From contig NC_092799.1 of NCBI RefSeq assembly GCF_918797505.1, positions 1,798,001-1,862,000 on the forward strand: a stretch of DNA of 64,000 nt. The letters run 5' to 3'. Below are positions 42,597 through 56,300 of this stretch, one piece after another. The position numbers were made by a program, and so were the translations under genes. Each line of letters begins with the position of its first letter. Position 1 is the first letter of the stretch. The notes under the pieces are model-generated. The model had not been told where the DNA came from, did not search any database, and saw only the letters and a program-made list of their open reading frames with translations. The stretch is from Bemisia tabaci. Lineage: Eukaryota > Arthropoda > Insecta > Hemiptera > Aleyrodidae.

Positions 42597-45500
42597 ACAT
42601 AGATTCATGTCATATTTATTCAGATTTCAGAGAGCAAGCTCAGCTTATCTCAGATGCTTATACTAAAGAATATGGATGACAGTTTCATGAGCAGCAATAC
42701 AATGACTTGATTTAAGGTGAAGGGCAAGGATGAGGCTGTGTTTATGATGCGCAACGGAAGATACCGCGAACCGACGACAACTTTCAGGAAAGTGGCCAAG
42801 CTGCGCTTGTGGTCGTGAAGTAGCGTCAAATTAATTATCGTTAACTCAAGCGTAGACAAGCTATGAAAAAAATAGCTCGGATTAGCATTAAAACGAATTT
42901 TATCCGCCACTTGATTGACGAGGAGCACGGTCGCACAGTAGTACAGAACCCTCTGGATAGATCCTCCGGGATGATATCAGAATTAAAATTTGAAAAAGCT
43001 TAAAATCAGGGATCTTCTCAGGACAAGTAAGAACTTTCATATTTTCGACCTACGGGTGGTGAAATCAAAAAGCAAATATAGCTGAAAATAAAATTTGAAT
43101 CACAGACAAAACTTATTATGATCTTCTGACCATTGAGCGATGTTTAGTTGCAGTCCTAGCGCCATGCGCCATGCCGCTGGCGCTCGCCGCAGCATTTGCA
43201 TTTAATTCCAGAAGAAATCAGGTTCAGAGAACAGTTGCCAATTCTCGATTTAAAATATCAATTTTGAATCCCTCTTCACACCATAAAAGCGTGACAAAAG
43301 GAAGGTGGAGAAAATGGAGAGGTTGAGTCACCGTCCCCCCGTGGAAGGGATTGTAGAGTTGGAAAACTCAAAACTGAATGACTGTCATTTCTGTTTAAGG
43401 GGGTTTATTTGTTGAAGGCGTAGAAATTTTACTGTTGAAAGGAGTGAAAATCTTAACATGAACTCGCTTAAAATGTTGAACCAAATAAAGTTATGGCGAT
43501 TTTAAGTTTGCAGCTCAATAAACCTTGTTTTGAAAAAACAAAGAAAAACATGAATAAGAATGTCAGGTACCTCCACTCGCCATCGTCAATCAGCAAGGAA
43601 TATAATTTAAATCAGTCAATCTTGAAAATGGCATTCACTGCTGCGCGGTGGATAACGTCATACGTAGATTGTTCCTTTTTCAAAGATTTCTATTCATATT
43701 GGTGCTAGACCGAAAAATTTAGCGATTTAATGATGAGTTTCATTACTTTTTTATCATCGTCAAGATTCGACCATCAAACCGCAATTTCATATCACACGCA
43801 ATCGACTCAGTTTGACCACGCTGACTCATTTTGAGATTCAAATAAAACAACAAAATTTTCGGACCAGATGATTTTTTTTTTTTTTTTTCGTCAAAGGAAC
43901 CAAAGATTCAGATAACGGAAGTCTTCGATAAAGAAAAATTGATCTTAGTACACTGTTCAGAAAAACTTTGTTCAGCTGGGATAAAGTTAAGCTCTTATAA
44001 CGAAAACCTTTGATGTTTCGAATGAACCAGAGTCTTCATCTTCGTCCAAATGACAGGAATGGAGGCTTTCTTGCGGCAGTTGGTAAAAGCTGCGTCCAAT
44101 GAAATCTCTCCTGAAATGTGACAACGATGGTGCAGATAGAAGCTGCAACCGGGCTCTCTTCTGTCTCCTCTCAGCTGTTGACCTAGTAAACAAACTAAAT
44201 CTTTGGATGAGCAATTCGTTAGTGACGTCATAATGGGAGACGATATTAACTTGGGAGAAAAGGTGTTTCATCTCATTCGCCAGTCGTCCGGGCTTCCCTT
44301 AACATCCTTCATCCTCCATTCAAGTTTATGTGTTTAGCGGAATAATTAGCCATGATAAGGTAAGAGTGATACTCCGCGTATCCTCCAACGGAATTCACCA
44401 TTCATTTTTAAGCCCATTTTTCACCGGATCCATCCGTAACGCCTTTATAGGTGATTTTCTCCGCATTATGACTGCGTGATTTTTTACATCGTGAATTGTT
44501 AGTTTTTTTTTTTTTTTTTATTATTATTATTTTCAATGAAAATATGTGCAATTTCAATTTCTACATCATGTGAAGTGACTTCATCCTATGATCGAACGAA
44601 AAACGATCATCTTGCAAAGTTTTACGATGTGCACAGGCTGATGGATTATAATGATTACGGTTCAGCACTATATTGTGATGCTTCGTGCGGCAAAAAATTC
44701 GTGGTTACTTCAATGCCTTCATTTTACATTCATAATCCTGAAAATTTTAAGGTTTTGTTCAAACGACTCTTGATTCCTCCGCGTTGAGTGTTATTGTGTA
44801 ATGTTAAATAAAATTTTCAGAGCTAATTAGGTGCCAAAAAAGCTCATCCCCACGTTTCAACCACTTTTAAGTGTGGAATTTTTTTTAGAATGTTTTTTAA
44901 TCGGACTGAAAGGGGTTGGTAATAATTCTCGTTGCAAATTCTCGGGTTTTTCCCGGAAAATTTAAAAATCACGATAGAATCTCTGAAATTTTCTCTTGGA
45001 GTCAAGATCCTCACTATCGTTTCTTCAGATATCTAATGATAATCCATGAGCATAAACGAGAAAACAAAATACACTATTAATTTTCATTCTTAAGATTTTA
45101 CAATTGCAAGAAAGTAATCAAGGCAGGATAAGAGAATACTCAGAAGTAATATTATATTAGTTTATAGTTCTTCACGCGGTGAAAAATATGCGAAGGTGCT
45201 TCTATATATATTTCATGACCATTAGTCCTCTTTCATTCAAACATCATGAAAAATAGTGAAACCCTACCCCATAAAGATAACTTAAAATGTTATCTAAAAT
45301 TATTGCAATTTCAATTTTTTTGACGAGAATCATACCTAACATTCTAAATCAGATAATAAATCATCGTCATTCATTATCTGGATGAATTTTTAAAAGTCCA
45401 TACAGCTCATATTTCGTTATTAGTTTTAACTCAAACTCTTGGATATAACTTCATTTAACCATCGGCAGTTGATTATTCTTATACTCATTTAAAAAATGTA

Positions 45501-45634
45501 AGCTGGTCATTTTCCACGATTTCCTCTCTTTGGCAGTTGTAAGTCCTGATTTTTGCACCGTGATTTTCTGTGTCTTTCATGAAAGTTCGCTTATATTCAG
45601 TCCTCTGATGAACATTTTCCCTTTCCATATCCAG

Positions 45635-45757
45635 GTGGTTTATGTTGATGTTATTGACGACCTGGACGGATGCCTGGCATGCCCAATCACAGTGGGATAA
45701 AGATTGTGTTGTCTACCTCCGAGAATCCAGTCATTATGACAAAAGCCTCGAAACAAG
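45635..45757 (+). CDS. Peroxidase exon 1 visible (signal peptide)
   Basis: Acceptor-like CATATCCAG precedes 45635; the donor is ACAAG|GTAAAT. The first usable ATG is 45642 and gives MLMLLTTWTDAWHAQSQWDK. The frame is also open back to the acceptor (WFMLMLL), so the true start may be in an earlier exon that I cannot find. Phase 2 exit. Confidence 0.65.
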
Positions 45758-47301
45758 GTAAATAAGATGCTCATAGGAATTTGTGAAGTACTCTTTTTTT
45801 AAGCGGAGTTGGCAGTAATTTTTTTTTTCTCAAAATATTTTTTTTTTTCTAATCGAATTTTACATATCTTCAGCTGTACCTATTTTAAATCCAAGTTTAT
45901 TTATTCATTTATTTATTTTTCTAAATCTACTCATTATTGAATATGTCATGCAACATTTGAAGCCAAACGGAATGATGCGACCTATGAGTGTTTAAAACTT
46001 CAAACAGGTTTTTCTCAAAACAACGTTTTTTGACCTTAAGGTACACTTTCTTCAGGGACTACTGTATAGGTTTTCAAGAACCTTTTCTTCCCTGACTTTC
46101 CTCTCTACCTACAGACGAAAGGATTTTTTTCTCATTATTCTTCAAGAGGAAAAAATACATTTAATGGTCTTATTTGCTAATTTATTTATGTTATAAGAAA
46201 TGTATAACAATTTTAAGTATCAGAATTTGTTAAAAATCATCTAATATAAAGCTAGAAAAAATTCTAAGGAATCAAAAAAAAAGTTTTTGAAAATTCGTCC
46301 TGCAGAAGCTGAAAAAAAGTATACAGCATCAGTGCAATATACATGCTAGAAATAGGGAATGTCGACTCTCCATAGGTAAATAAAAATATCTAGGTTTTGA
46401 TCAGAGGTGCTCTCAAGATGTACTGCAGCGGTAGAAAAAAGATCAATGAAATATCTCACCAGAGTCTGCTATCGTAGGAATTTTCAAAAAAGAAGCCTCT
46501 CATGTGTAATGAAAAAATAGTGGGACTTACAACCCATTCATGCCTTTGAAAAATTCAAAAAGTGGAGGAACCATCTTTGGGGGTACCGACAAGTCTTTAT
46601 CTTAATCTTCGGAAAATTCCATAACGCTATTAAAACTGCCATGTTATTCCCCATTAAATGGAAGTATTTATGCTAGAAGGAACTACGTCTCACGCGAATC
46701 CTATGCACATAGTTCCTTTCAGCATAAATACGTCCAAATGTCAATGTCAATTCCTCGCGTGTGTGCGAAAGTGGGCCCAGCGAGAAAACACACGGTCCTG
46801 AAATGTCATCCTTCCGTTCGTCTTTACACGATTGCGTTTTCAACTGAAGATATTTCTGCTGAACGAAACTATGTGCATTAAGACATGAGCCCTGAGATTT
46901 ATTGGAATATATGCATAATAGGGCTCATGTCATAATGCACATATTTGAATGTGTGGAAATGTGTTTCAGGCGGAAAGAAAAGTCGTCATGCATCACGATC
47001 GAGGACGTGAACGCGGCGTGGTGGTCGGCCTGCGACAAGATCGGCGTCAGGCGCAAGGCCGAGGATGCTAATCCAGATGACATCGCTCAGGTTGGAGAAG
47101 CTCTTCAAGAAACCGCCAGGCTCCTCGTCCGATGGTAAATCATTCGCCATTTTTCATTTTTCATTTTCCATTTTCCATTTTTCATGTTCCACGTTTCATT
47201 TTTCATTTTTCATTTTTCATTTTTCATTTTTCATTTTTCATTTTTCATTTTTCATTTTTCATGTTTCATGTTCCACGTTTCATTTTTCATTTTTCATTTT
47301 T

Positions 47302-47341
<40 letters not shown>

Positions 47342-50300
47342 TTCATTTTTCATGTTTCATGTTCCACGTTTCATTTTTCATTTTTCATTTTTCATTTTTC
47401 ATTTTTCATTTTTCATTTCTCATTTCTCATTTCTCATTTCTCATTTCTCATTTCTCATTTCTCATTTCTCATTTCTCATTTCTCATTTCTCATTTTTCAT
47501 TTTTCATTTTTCATTTTTCATTTTTCATTTCTCATTTCTCATTTTTCATTTTTCATTTTTCATTTTTCATTTTTCATTTTTCATTTTTCATTTTTCATTT
47601 TTCATTTTTCATTTTTCATTTTTCATTTTTCATTTTTCATTTTTCCAATTGTCGAATGTCGATACGGCATTTTCCTATAGCACGGCAGAGCTAGTGGAGC
47701 AGTAGCGTGGCGTGAAGGATCGATTGTCGATACTTCACCACTTGAGGCTGTATAGTAAAGAATCGATTATCAGGGTGTTTGTTGCGAACACCTTGATAAT
47801 CGATCCTTTTCCATAGATTTTAATAGCAGATCAATCGATGAATCGCAAAGCACGCCACGCCACTGGTGGTGGGCTGACGACCAGGAGTTTGAAATGAAAC
47901 GAGACAGTGCCACCTTCTGAGGGGCTGCGCGAGGATAGGGTACCGTGGCAGTTAAGTGTCGGAGAACGCTAGATACCACTGTTAAAGCGAATTTTGTGTA
48001 CGTAGGTGTAGGTATATGTGTATAGAATACCATTATGGGGAGAGTTTGGACAGCTCGATTTATGTAGTTCTTATGGTCCAAAAGGGTTATAGGACATTTA
48101 GTCAACCATTTTTTGTCCGCGCACCTGTTTTTCCAGTTATTTACGTCCACGCGTTTTTTCGGCACGGGAGTTTTGGTCCACGTGCCAGTTGAGACCCAAA
48201 GTTAATTGGCCCACATGTAAATACAAAAGACAATTGCTCACGACGTTTTTGGATGAAAATGTAAAATGCCTTTGAAGAATGAGGGTTTGCTTGTTTTTTT
48301 GTTTTGTCTGTTTGGTCCAACGGAGAATAATATATAGTTGAGAGTTTTGGTAAAAATGGGGGAGCGTCAATTCCATGAGACAGAATTCACTAAAATCTCT
48401 CTATACCTCTTTAGTGTACCTAACAGGACTTAATTATCTTTCAAGATTTCCCCCCCTTGTTATACCTGAACCGGATAAAACTCCATATTTGCCTCAGCTA
48501 AAGGCTCTTAGATTTTTCCAGTGTACGATAAGTATCTTGATTTATTTTGCGAAGAAAGCTCTGTACTTTTAAAGGATGCCTGTCATTCTTAATACGTTCA
48601 ATTTCGTATAATACTGTGCAACACCTTTGTTGTGAAATAGTTGCTTCAGGCGCCGCCGCACGCTGGGCGGGCGGCCAGCGCGAAAAGCGCATTGGCGCCT
48701 ACAAACCTAAGTGGATACCTCAAGCATTGTGCTATGCATGGAGTATCCACTTAGGTTTGTAGGCGCCAGTGAGCCTCTCGCGCTGGCAGCCTACCGCTCC
48801 GCTCTGTTAGGCTTTAATATTTATACTTGCATAGTCAGCGTTTTTTAACTCAGGGTTTTGAAATGTTTGCACACTCTGCATTGATTATTCTCACTAAATT
48901 GATGGGAAAAAAGTATGTATCAATTTATCAAAGGAGAATAATAATGATATAATGTGTGTTTTTTAAATATTGGTGGTTCCGTGTCAAATTTAATGATTTC
49001 CAAAGCACTTTGATTTTTTCTTTTACATTTTGTGCTTTTATTGTGCTGCAGCGAAGTGTACGCGCATCCAAACGCTCAAAATTTGACGTATTTTACAAGC
49101 GTCTTTTAGGATTAAGACTTTGAAACTGAGAAAATTTTTGCAAAATCAAAGTTTTATGCGTGCTTTTATAATTTCTGAAACGACAGGTAGTAAGAATTGT
49201 GAAAATTGGTACCACCGTATAATTCGAGTTCATAGGTTGGTTGCCGTTTTGGGCCCCACCCAGGAGCTACATGCCCTGATGAAATCCAACCTCTAAATTT
49301 TCGAGTTGTCCATACTCTCCCTATAAAAGTACTCTATGTATATATCTATACTACCATTTTCATGTATAAAAACGATAAATGCTCCGATGAAATTTGGCAA
49401 CGGCGGATGTGACTTGATTTTTTCCTGCTTAATCCGGCCCAATTTGTCAGAGCTTTTTAGGGTGTGCAATCTCCAACCCACCCCAGTTAGGTGATAACGA
49501 AAAAATAGCGCACACCACGTGCAATCAATACGAACTTGCGTTTATGTAAATTTTTCCCGGAACGAAGCAACATTCTCAAAGTATCAATCAAATGGAAAAA
49601 TCACATATGAGGTCGTTGAAACTTAATCAAGGAATCGAAGCCATTGATCCGAGCGAGATTAAACTCCGACAGGTACGTTCGTAATCCACTACCTGGCTGT
49701 TCGCTCTTTTAGCGTTGAAATCTGAGGGATGCATGTTCGGCTTCCGAGCGTAAGCTCGAGCCAAAGCTTTCGGACATATCGATGAAAGCACAGCCTCACT
49801 GTAATAAAACTTCTGCAGTGATCAATCAATGTACCCGTAGGAAGTAGGTAAACATGCATGTTTTTGGGTGATATGGTACCTATAATTTTTCAGTTAACGT
49901 TGCCGCGCTGGTGTAAAATGGACGTATTTCTGCCAAACGGAACTATGTGCATTAAGACATGAGCCCTGATTCCCATAAAAATATGTACATAATAGGGCTC
50001 ACATCATGATGCACATAGTTCCGTTTGATAGAAGTACGTCCAAATGAAAAGTGATTTTCTGGGTAGAATTGACTCGTCATGAAATCAAGGAAAAAAAAAG
50101 AAAAAATCCAAAATTAAGTATTATAAAGTATAGCACTGCTGACTCAGTGAAAATTGTTTCAACAGTATCAGCAGCTTGAATACTCGTCAGCTGTAGCCGA
50201 GATTGTCGGTCTTGGAACTCGTAGCTGCTGAAATCCGGCATAATTTTTGAAAGTTCGGCAATGTACTGTTTTGCCGACTCGATCGCAAATGAGTCGTTCT

Positions 50301-53300
50301 CTGTATAGGAACGACTTTAAAGCTTTGCTATGCCTTTCAGGTCGTGCAACGGTTTTCATATTGGTACCAAACCAAACAAGCAGCAACTTAGTCCATTTCT
50401 TCGGAAAAAATTAGAAAAAATATGGAATATTTGTAGGTAAGGGTAAAGTGGCGGTCTGGTTCTTACATTTGACGTATTTATGCTAAAAGAAACCAGAGAC
50501 GTGAAAATGATGGGAGGTGCTCTGCTCGTTTGAGCTGCATAAGAATCAATGTAAAACGGAGGGCGTGACTCCTTTTTGGAAAATGGAAAACTGGGATTTT
50601 ACATTTTATTAAAAGGAAGTAAACGCCAACTGTATGCGGCACTCATGAGCCGTAAGCCTGTGACAACAGCATTTTGGGCAGAACTCATGAGTTTACGCAG
50701 AATCTACGGAAATTATTGAATTGCTGATTTGACAATTCAATTGTTAGAAAAAGTGACTGCAATGTTTCAATGTAGATTTTAAACACAAAAATGCTACTTT
50801 AACCACCCCCGTGTGGTTAAATTAGCTTATACAACAGTGGTTAAAGTAGCATTTTTTTGTTGTAAAATCTACTTTTCAATCATGTTGCAGTCACTTTCTT
50901 TTAGGAATTGAATTGTTAAATCAGCAATTTAATTTTTTCTGTGTCGTTGAACTCGTCGAGCCCGGTCGTCACCGCTGACGTCACTGGCGCTTTATAATTC
51001 TCTTTCATTCTTACGACCCTCAAATAACGAGCACACTTCTTCTTCTGCACCGGTCTCTGGTTCTTTTTGGCATACACGTAGCAGGCAAATGGTAAAATCA
51101 GGCAATTTTTCAAATGCCTTGGCAAATAGTCAAATTTTCTAACTTAGATTGAAATTCTGCTTCTTTCCTTATTTTTAGACAAAATAATTCATTGCTCCTG
51201 CAAGAAAAAATTCTCGGTAAAAATTTGCACACTCGACAATAGTATTTGAAACAATTTCTAGCTCCTGAAGAGACACTGATCTTGAAATTTTCAGCATGTC
51301 GTAAAATACAGAATTTTTGGAATTTCAACATTTAAAAATATGAGGGGCAATTGAAGAGGAAAAGACAAACAGAGTTCGTAGGTTTGATGAGTTATTTTTC
51401 CAAAAATAGTGAAAACTCGTGAGCTCTTTGCCATAAATTCACAAAATTTTGTAGACCGTCAAAATTTGACTATCTACCTAGGCATTTGACAAAATGCCTG
51501 ATTTCACTATTTGCCTGCGGCATAAATACACCCAATTTATGCCAACTTTCAACTGCATGGCTTATACGTTGTTTCTACAAAGAATATCTGAAATTCTGAC
51601 ACGACTTTGAGTGGAAAAGCGTAGGTTCCGTTGAGTTTTCCTGATCTTTAATGTGCTTGGGGTGGTGGTGCGTAGGTTCCACCTGAAGCCGGACGAGATC
51701 CCGTTGCTGCAGCAGATCGACACGACCCAGACGCACATCCGCGAGGTCTGTCCGACGGTGGTGAACACGACCCGGCTCTACTGCACTCCCACCCGCTACC
51801 GGAGATTGGACGGCGCCTGTAACAACATCCGCTACCCACTCAGGGGCGCTGCCCTCCTCCCCTTCAAGCGCCTCCTTCCCGCCCAATACGCCGACGGTAA
51901 TCCCTCTTCATTCACTCTTATCGCCCCTCATCCCAGTGCCCAAGCCTCACTCATCGCTTATCCATATTTCCCCCATTTGAGGCTATGCTAAAGAATCGAT
52001 AATTCAGGAGTTCGTGCCCAACACCCTATTTGGACCGAGATTGACAGAAAGGAACCAAGCCACATCAGCTATTGCCAAGTTAAACTGGGCAATAGGTCAT
52101 TCCTCCCAGGAAGTAAACAAACATCGATATATCGAACGAATTTTGCTGAATTACGAGCTTTGCTTTTCTTTCTTTGAAAAAACAGAGAAGTAACAGTGCA
52201 GAAGCATACTTCAGCAGTCTATTGGCGTAAAAATCTCTTCCAAAACTCGTGAATTAAAGCCAAAGGAGACTAAACGGAAAATATCGCATTCGATTAGTAT
52301 TGGTCGAATGCGATATTTTGCATTCAGTCTCATTTGGCTTTAATTTGCGGTTTCCGGAGGAGGTTTTTCGCCAATAGACTGCTGAAGTATGCCTCTACAC
52401 TGTTACTTCTCTGTTTTCTCAAAGAAAGAAGAGCAAAGCTCGTAATTTAGCAAAATTCGTTCGATATATCGATGTTTGTTAACTTCATGGGAAGAATCAC
52501 CTTAAATGGTTTACGAGAGAACGTTTGTTCGGATTTCTTTGACAATTTTAAGGAATTTGCCTCGTACCATGGAGAATTTTCACTGAAATTTGCACGAAAA
52601 TCTGCACGACCGTTTTCATGTAAAAAATTAAATTGCCCGATTAAATTTGGTAATAGCTGATGTGGCTTGGTTCCTTTCTGTTTAACGCGGTCCATTCATC
52701 GATTTATTTCCATAACTTTAAATGACGAATCGATCGATGAATCGCAAAACACGCCACGACGCGACGTTGCGCTTTGTCTCGTGCCTACTGACGGCGCACG
52801 GTGGATCGGGTCGATAGGAGAGGTCGGACAAAATTTAGAAACTTTAAAAGCTTGTAACTTTGATTCTGCAAAATTTAGAGCTTCTAAAAGTGGCTCCACT
52901 GGTTTCCTCGTGAAACTTTCCTCTGGGAGTTCACCTCAAAATTTAAAATGTGACGAAATAAACAACAAAAGTTAAAGTTTTAGTCAAAAATTTCATGTCC
53001 AACATCTCCAATTGACTCGATCCATCGTGCGGCGACGGAAATGTTGGTGTCAATTCGCATAAATCCCTCACATTTGTTATCATATTCGTAGCACTAATTT
53101 TTATTCATGACGAAGTTGAGAGAGGGCTCTGAGCCTTTTGTACCCTATAACCGTTTAAAGAGCCTGTAAAAAAAATATTCCATTTTTGGGGGAATTCGGT
53201 GATTTCTATTAAATGTAGCCTGAATGAAACCTTGTAATAAGATAAAGTCCTCTTTGAAAGTGTAGCTAAGTTCAAAGCTCGTTTTGTCAATGCAGCGTTG

Positions 53301-56300
53301 AAAAGTTTAAATTATTCAGGTACTAATTGAACGGTACTAATATTTTCAAGTTCTTCGCGGTTGAAAAAACAAATTCAGCTGATCTCTCTTTACTTTCTAA
53401 GACACCGTTACGTCAAGCGATGTCTCGAAAAATAAAACGGGATCAACCTATGTTTTTTTTTTTCAACCTCAAAATCCCAAAATATAAGCATTTTGCAATG
53501 GTAAAACATTTAAATTTGGACCGCGTTAAGCAGAAAGGAACCAAGCCACATCAGCTATTGCCAAATTTAACCAAACGATTTAATTTTTTCCATGAAAACA
53601 GTTGTGCGGATTTTCGTGCAAATTTCAGTGAATTTTCTGCACAGTACAAAGCAAATTCCCTGAAATTTTCAAAGGAATCCGCACAAACCTTCTTTAGTAA
53701 AAAATTAAATTGTCTCGTTAAATTTGGCAATAGCTGATGTGGCTTGGTTCCTTTCTGTTAAACTCGGTCCATTTGTGATGCTGTATTGCCAAGACGAGCT
53801 TTGAACTCGCGCTAAAACTTTCACCGAACGATTGTCTCGTCATAAGGTTTCATTTAGGCTACATTTGAACGAAATCACTGAGGAGCACGAAAAAGCCCCT
53901 TTCTTGAGAGGCTCTTTCTGGAGAGCAATTTGGTTGCAATTCGGTAAAACTTCGGATCAAAACAAATCTAACTTCTTCTTAAGTATCTACATGGCCTATA
54001 CTGCTCATAACATGCTCTTTTTGACCCTAGTGAAAGTGTTCGATTAAAGCTTAAAATCCAATTTTTCGACCAAAGATAAAAATTGTGTACACAGAAATAT
54101 TTGCCTCCGTGGGCAGAAGTTCCATTTAAGGGATGCAAACTATAAATATAAGGTGATTCGACGGTGCCATTTTTGTGTCAAAGCGACGTGCGATATATCG
54201 CATCAATTGGTTCCATTATTTCAGCTACTTGTCATTTTTTTTCGAATTTTGAGATCGCACTTCTGTTGTCGTGTGTCTAAAGAATTCATGTACCAAATTT
54301 AACAAAGAAATTCAACGTAATAAAGGCAGGGTTTTTTTTTTTAAGGAAAAAAAATCGCATTCGGTACTGATATCAAAACTGCATTCGAATGCGATTTTTT
54401 CCCTCTGAAAAAACCCTGCCTTTATTACGTTGAATTTCTTGGTTCAATTTGGTCCATGAATTCTTCAGTCTCATGACAAAAAAAGTGCGATTTCAAAATT
54501 AGAAAAAAATAACAAGTAGCTGAAATAATGGAACGAATTGATGCGATATAGGTATCGCACGTCGCTTTGATACAAAAAATGGCAACCGTCGAATCTTTTT
54601 AAGCGCAAATTACTGGACTTTCATCTTTGTAGAAAAACCTCATCATAATTCGAATGACATTTTTTCTGCTTTCAGGCATCAGCGAACCCCGCAAAGGACA
54701 CATCGAGAAATTCTCGCTGCCGAATGCGCGAACCGTCTCCGCGCAGGTGCACAAAGACGTGCAGAAGCCCACTTACCGTGACGTCAATTTTATGTTCGCC
54801 GCGTGGGGACAGCTCATCGATCATGACCTGACGTTGACGGCTGAAACTAAAGGTACGCTGCCGTGCTAAGGAAGAGCGCCGTATGAGCCTTCAGACGTTG
54901 CCAAGTTTCCTTCGGTAAAAACGGAAATTACTGAGAAATTTGTAAATATTTTTCCCCAAAATTTTCAGGCAATTTCGGGCGCACTTTGATCTAAAATATC
55001 TGAAACTTTCAAGGAAAAATGTGCATGCATGTCGCCGAAAATGCATGTTTTATTGAGAGAAATTTGGCAACTCTCGAATGTTCATACGGCATTTTCCTTA
55101 GCACGGCAGTACGGGGGTTGACACTCATGCTCCATCCTCTAATCTTCGCCAATTTCCCTGAATCGATACCAATTTCCCGCGGACACAATTGCGATAAGGA
55201 CGGAGCTCCACCTCTAACAATAAGCTTAGTTATAGATGGGAGGGTCACCCACCTCTGCCGAGAAAACTTGTGTAGGGGGGGATTTTGCGATAACAGGAAT
55301 ACATAAAGCGAATTTTATTTAGAGGTTCGGTACTATTTTCGCTCCCGAACCTCCGAGCTGCCACTCTGTTTGAGTTCGAAACTTCCGATTCGGTGACTAA
55401 CGAATCGCACCGTTGGTGCTTGATTTTGGTACCACGTCGCGAGGTGGCTCTAAAAAAGGTTCGACCTATAGAAAACCAACGGATCTGATTGGTCGAATCT
55501 GGTAACAACGGTGTCCAATGGTGTTGGTGATTGATGAGACAACCCGGGACAGAACTTCCCGAAGAGGTTCGGAACTTTAAATAAAATTCGCTTCAAGTAG
55601 TGTCGCCAGTTCAGTTTTTAGCATTTTTAACGATTCACCAGTAATTCATTTTTTTAAAGAATAAACATATACCTATCATTTGGACGTATTTCTGCTGAAC
55701 GGAACTGAACGCCATAGGGGGAGAAGGGTGAAGGGAATGAGGGGTTGGAGTGGCGGGTTCAGGTGGCCCGTCCTATGCTGCCGTACTAAGGAAAAACGCC
55801 GTATGAACCTTCAGGCGTTGCCAAATTTCCTTTGATAAAACACAAATTTCCTAGTAAACTTATGAATATTTTCCTTCCAATTTTTCGGATACTTTTATTC
55901 GCAAATTCACATAAAGTTCCTGAAAATTTCAAGGAAAAATACTCATAACTATTCTTAAAAATAAACACTTTATCGGGGGAAATTTGGCAAATCTCGAATG
56001 TTCACACAGAGTTCTTCTTTGGCACGGTAGTATACTCACAATGCTTTTTGATGGCGATTAGTTTGGTTTAACAGAACGTGCTATCTGGGATAATAAAATC
56101 ATCAAAGGAACTGAAATTAGCGCTTTGTTCCGTTTAGCAGCAGTGCGTCCATTTGAAACTGTTTTAAATTTGTGGGTCTGTGAAGATGTCCGCAAGGAAA
56201 ATATGAATAAATGTACTCTCACTAAGGCTTGTAGACTTCTAAATGGACTACATTTTGCATTTTGGAACTATAAATTCTAGCCCGGTTTAAAAACAACGTA

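Larger units (their letters stand above)
40193..45634. other. Upstream of peroxidase, mostly unassigned
   Basis: Holds two MITEs (41319, 42328), poly-T runs and small open frames without recognisable family (the largest, 109 codons, at 40438-40767). The missing 5' exon and promoter of the peroxidase may be here. Confidence 0.4.
51965..52762. mobile_element. hAT-type MITE split by two successive insertions
   Basis: The left half (about 51965-52028: CATTTGAGGCTATGCTAAAG, AACACC) and right half (52695-52762: CGATCGATGAATCGCAAAAC, ACGCCACG) match the 47700 copy. Between them is the TGGACC element 52031-52694, itself split by 52111-52495. Confidence 0.6.

Noticed and set aside
44536..44787. 83-codon + frame upstream of the peroxidase
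   Set aside because: No family resemblance and no splice logic linking it to the exon at 45635.
47065..47705. Three long overlapping + frames (173-209 codons) of Phe/Ser/His/Ile repeats
   Set aside because: They are all translations of the CATTTTT heptamer array and share no protein features.
51562..51886. Minus-strand frames opposite peroxidase exon 3
   Set aside because: Shadows of the GC-rich exon on the + strand.
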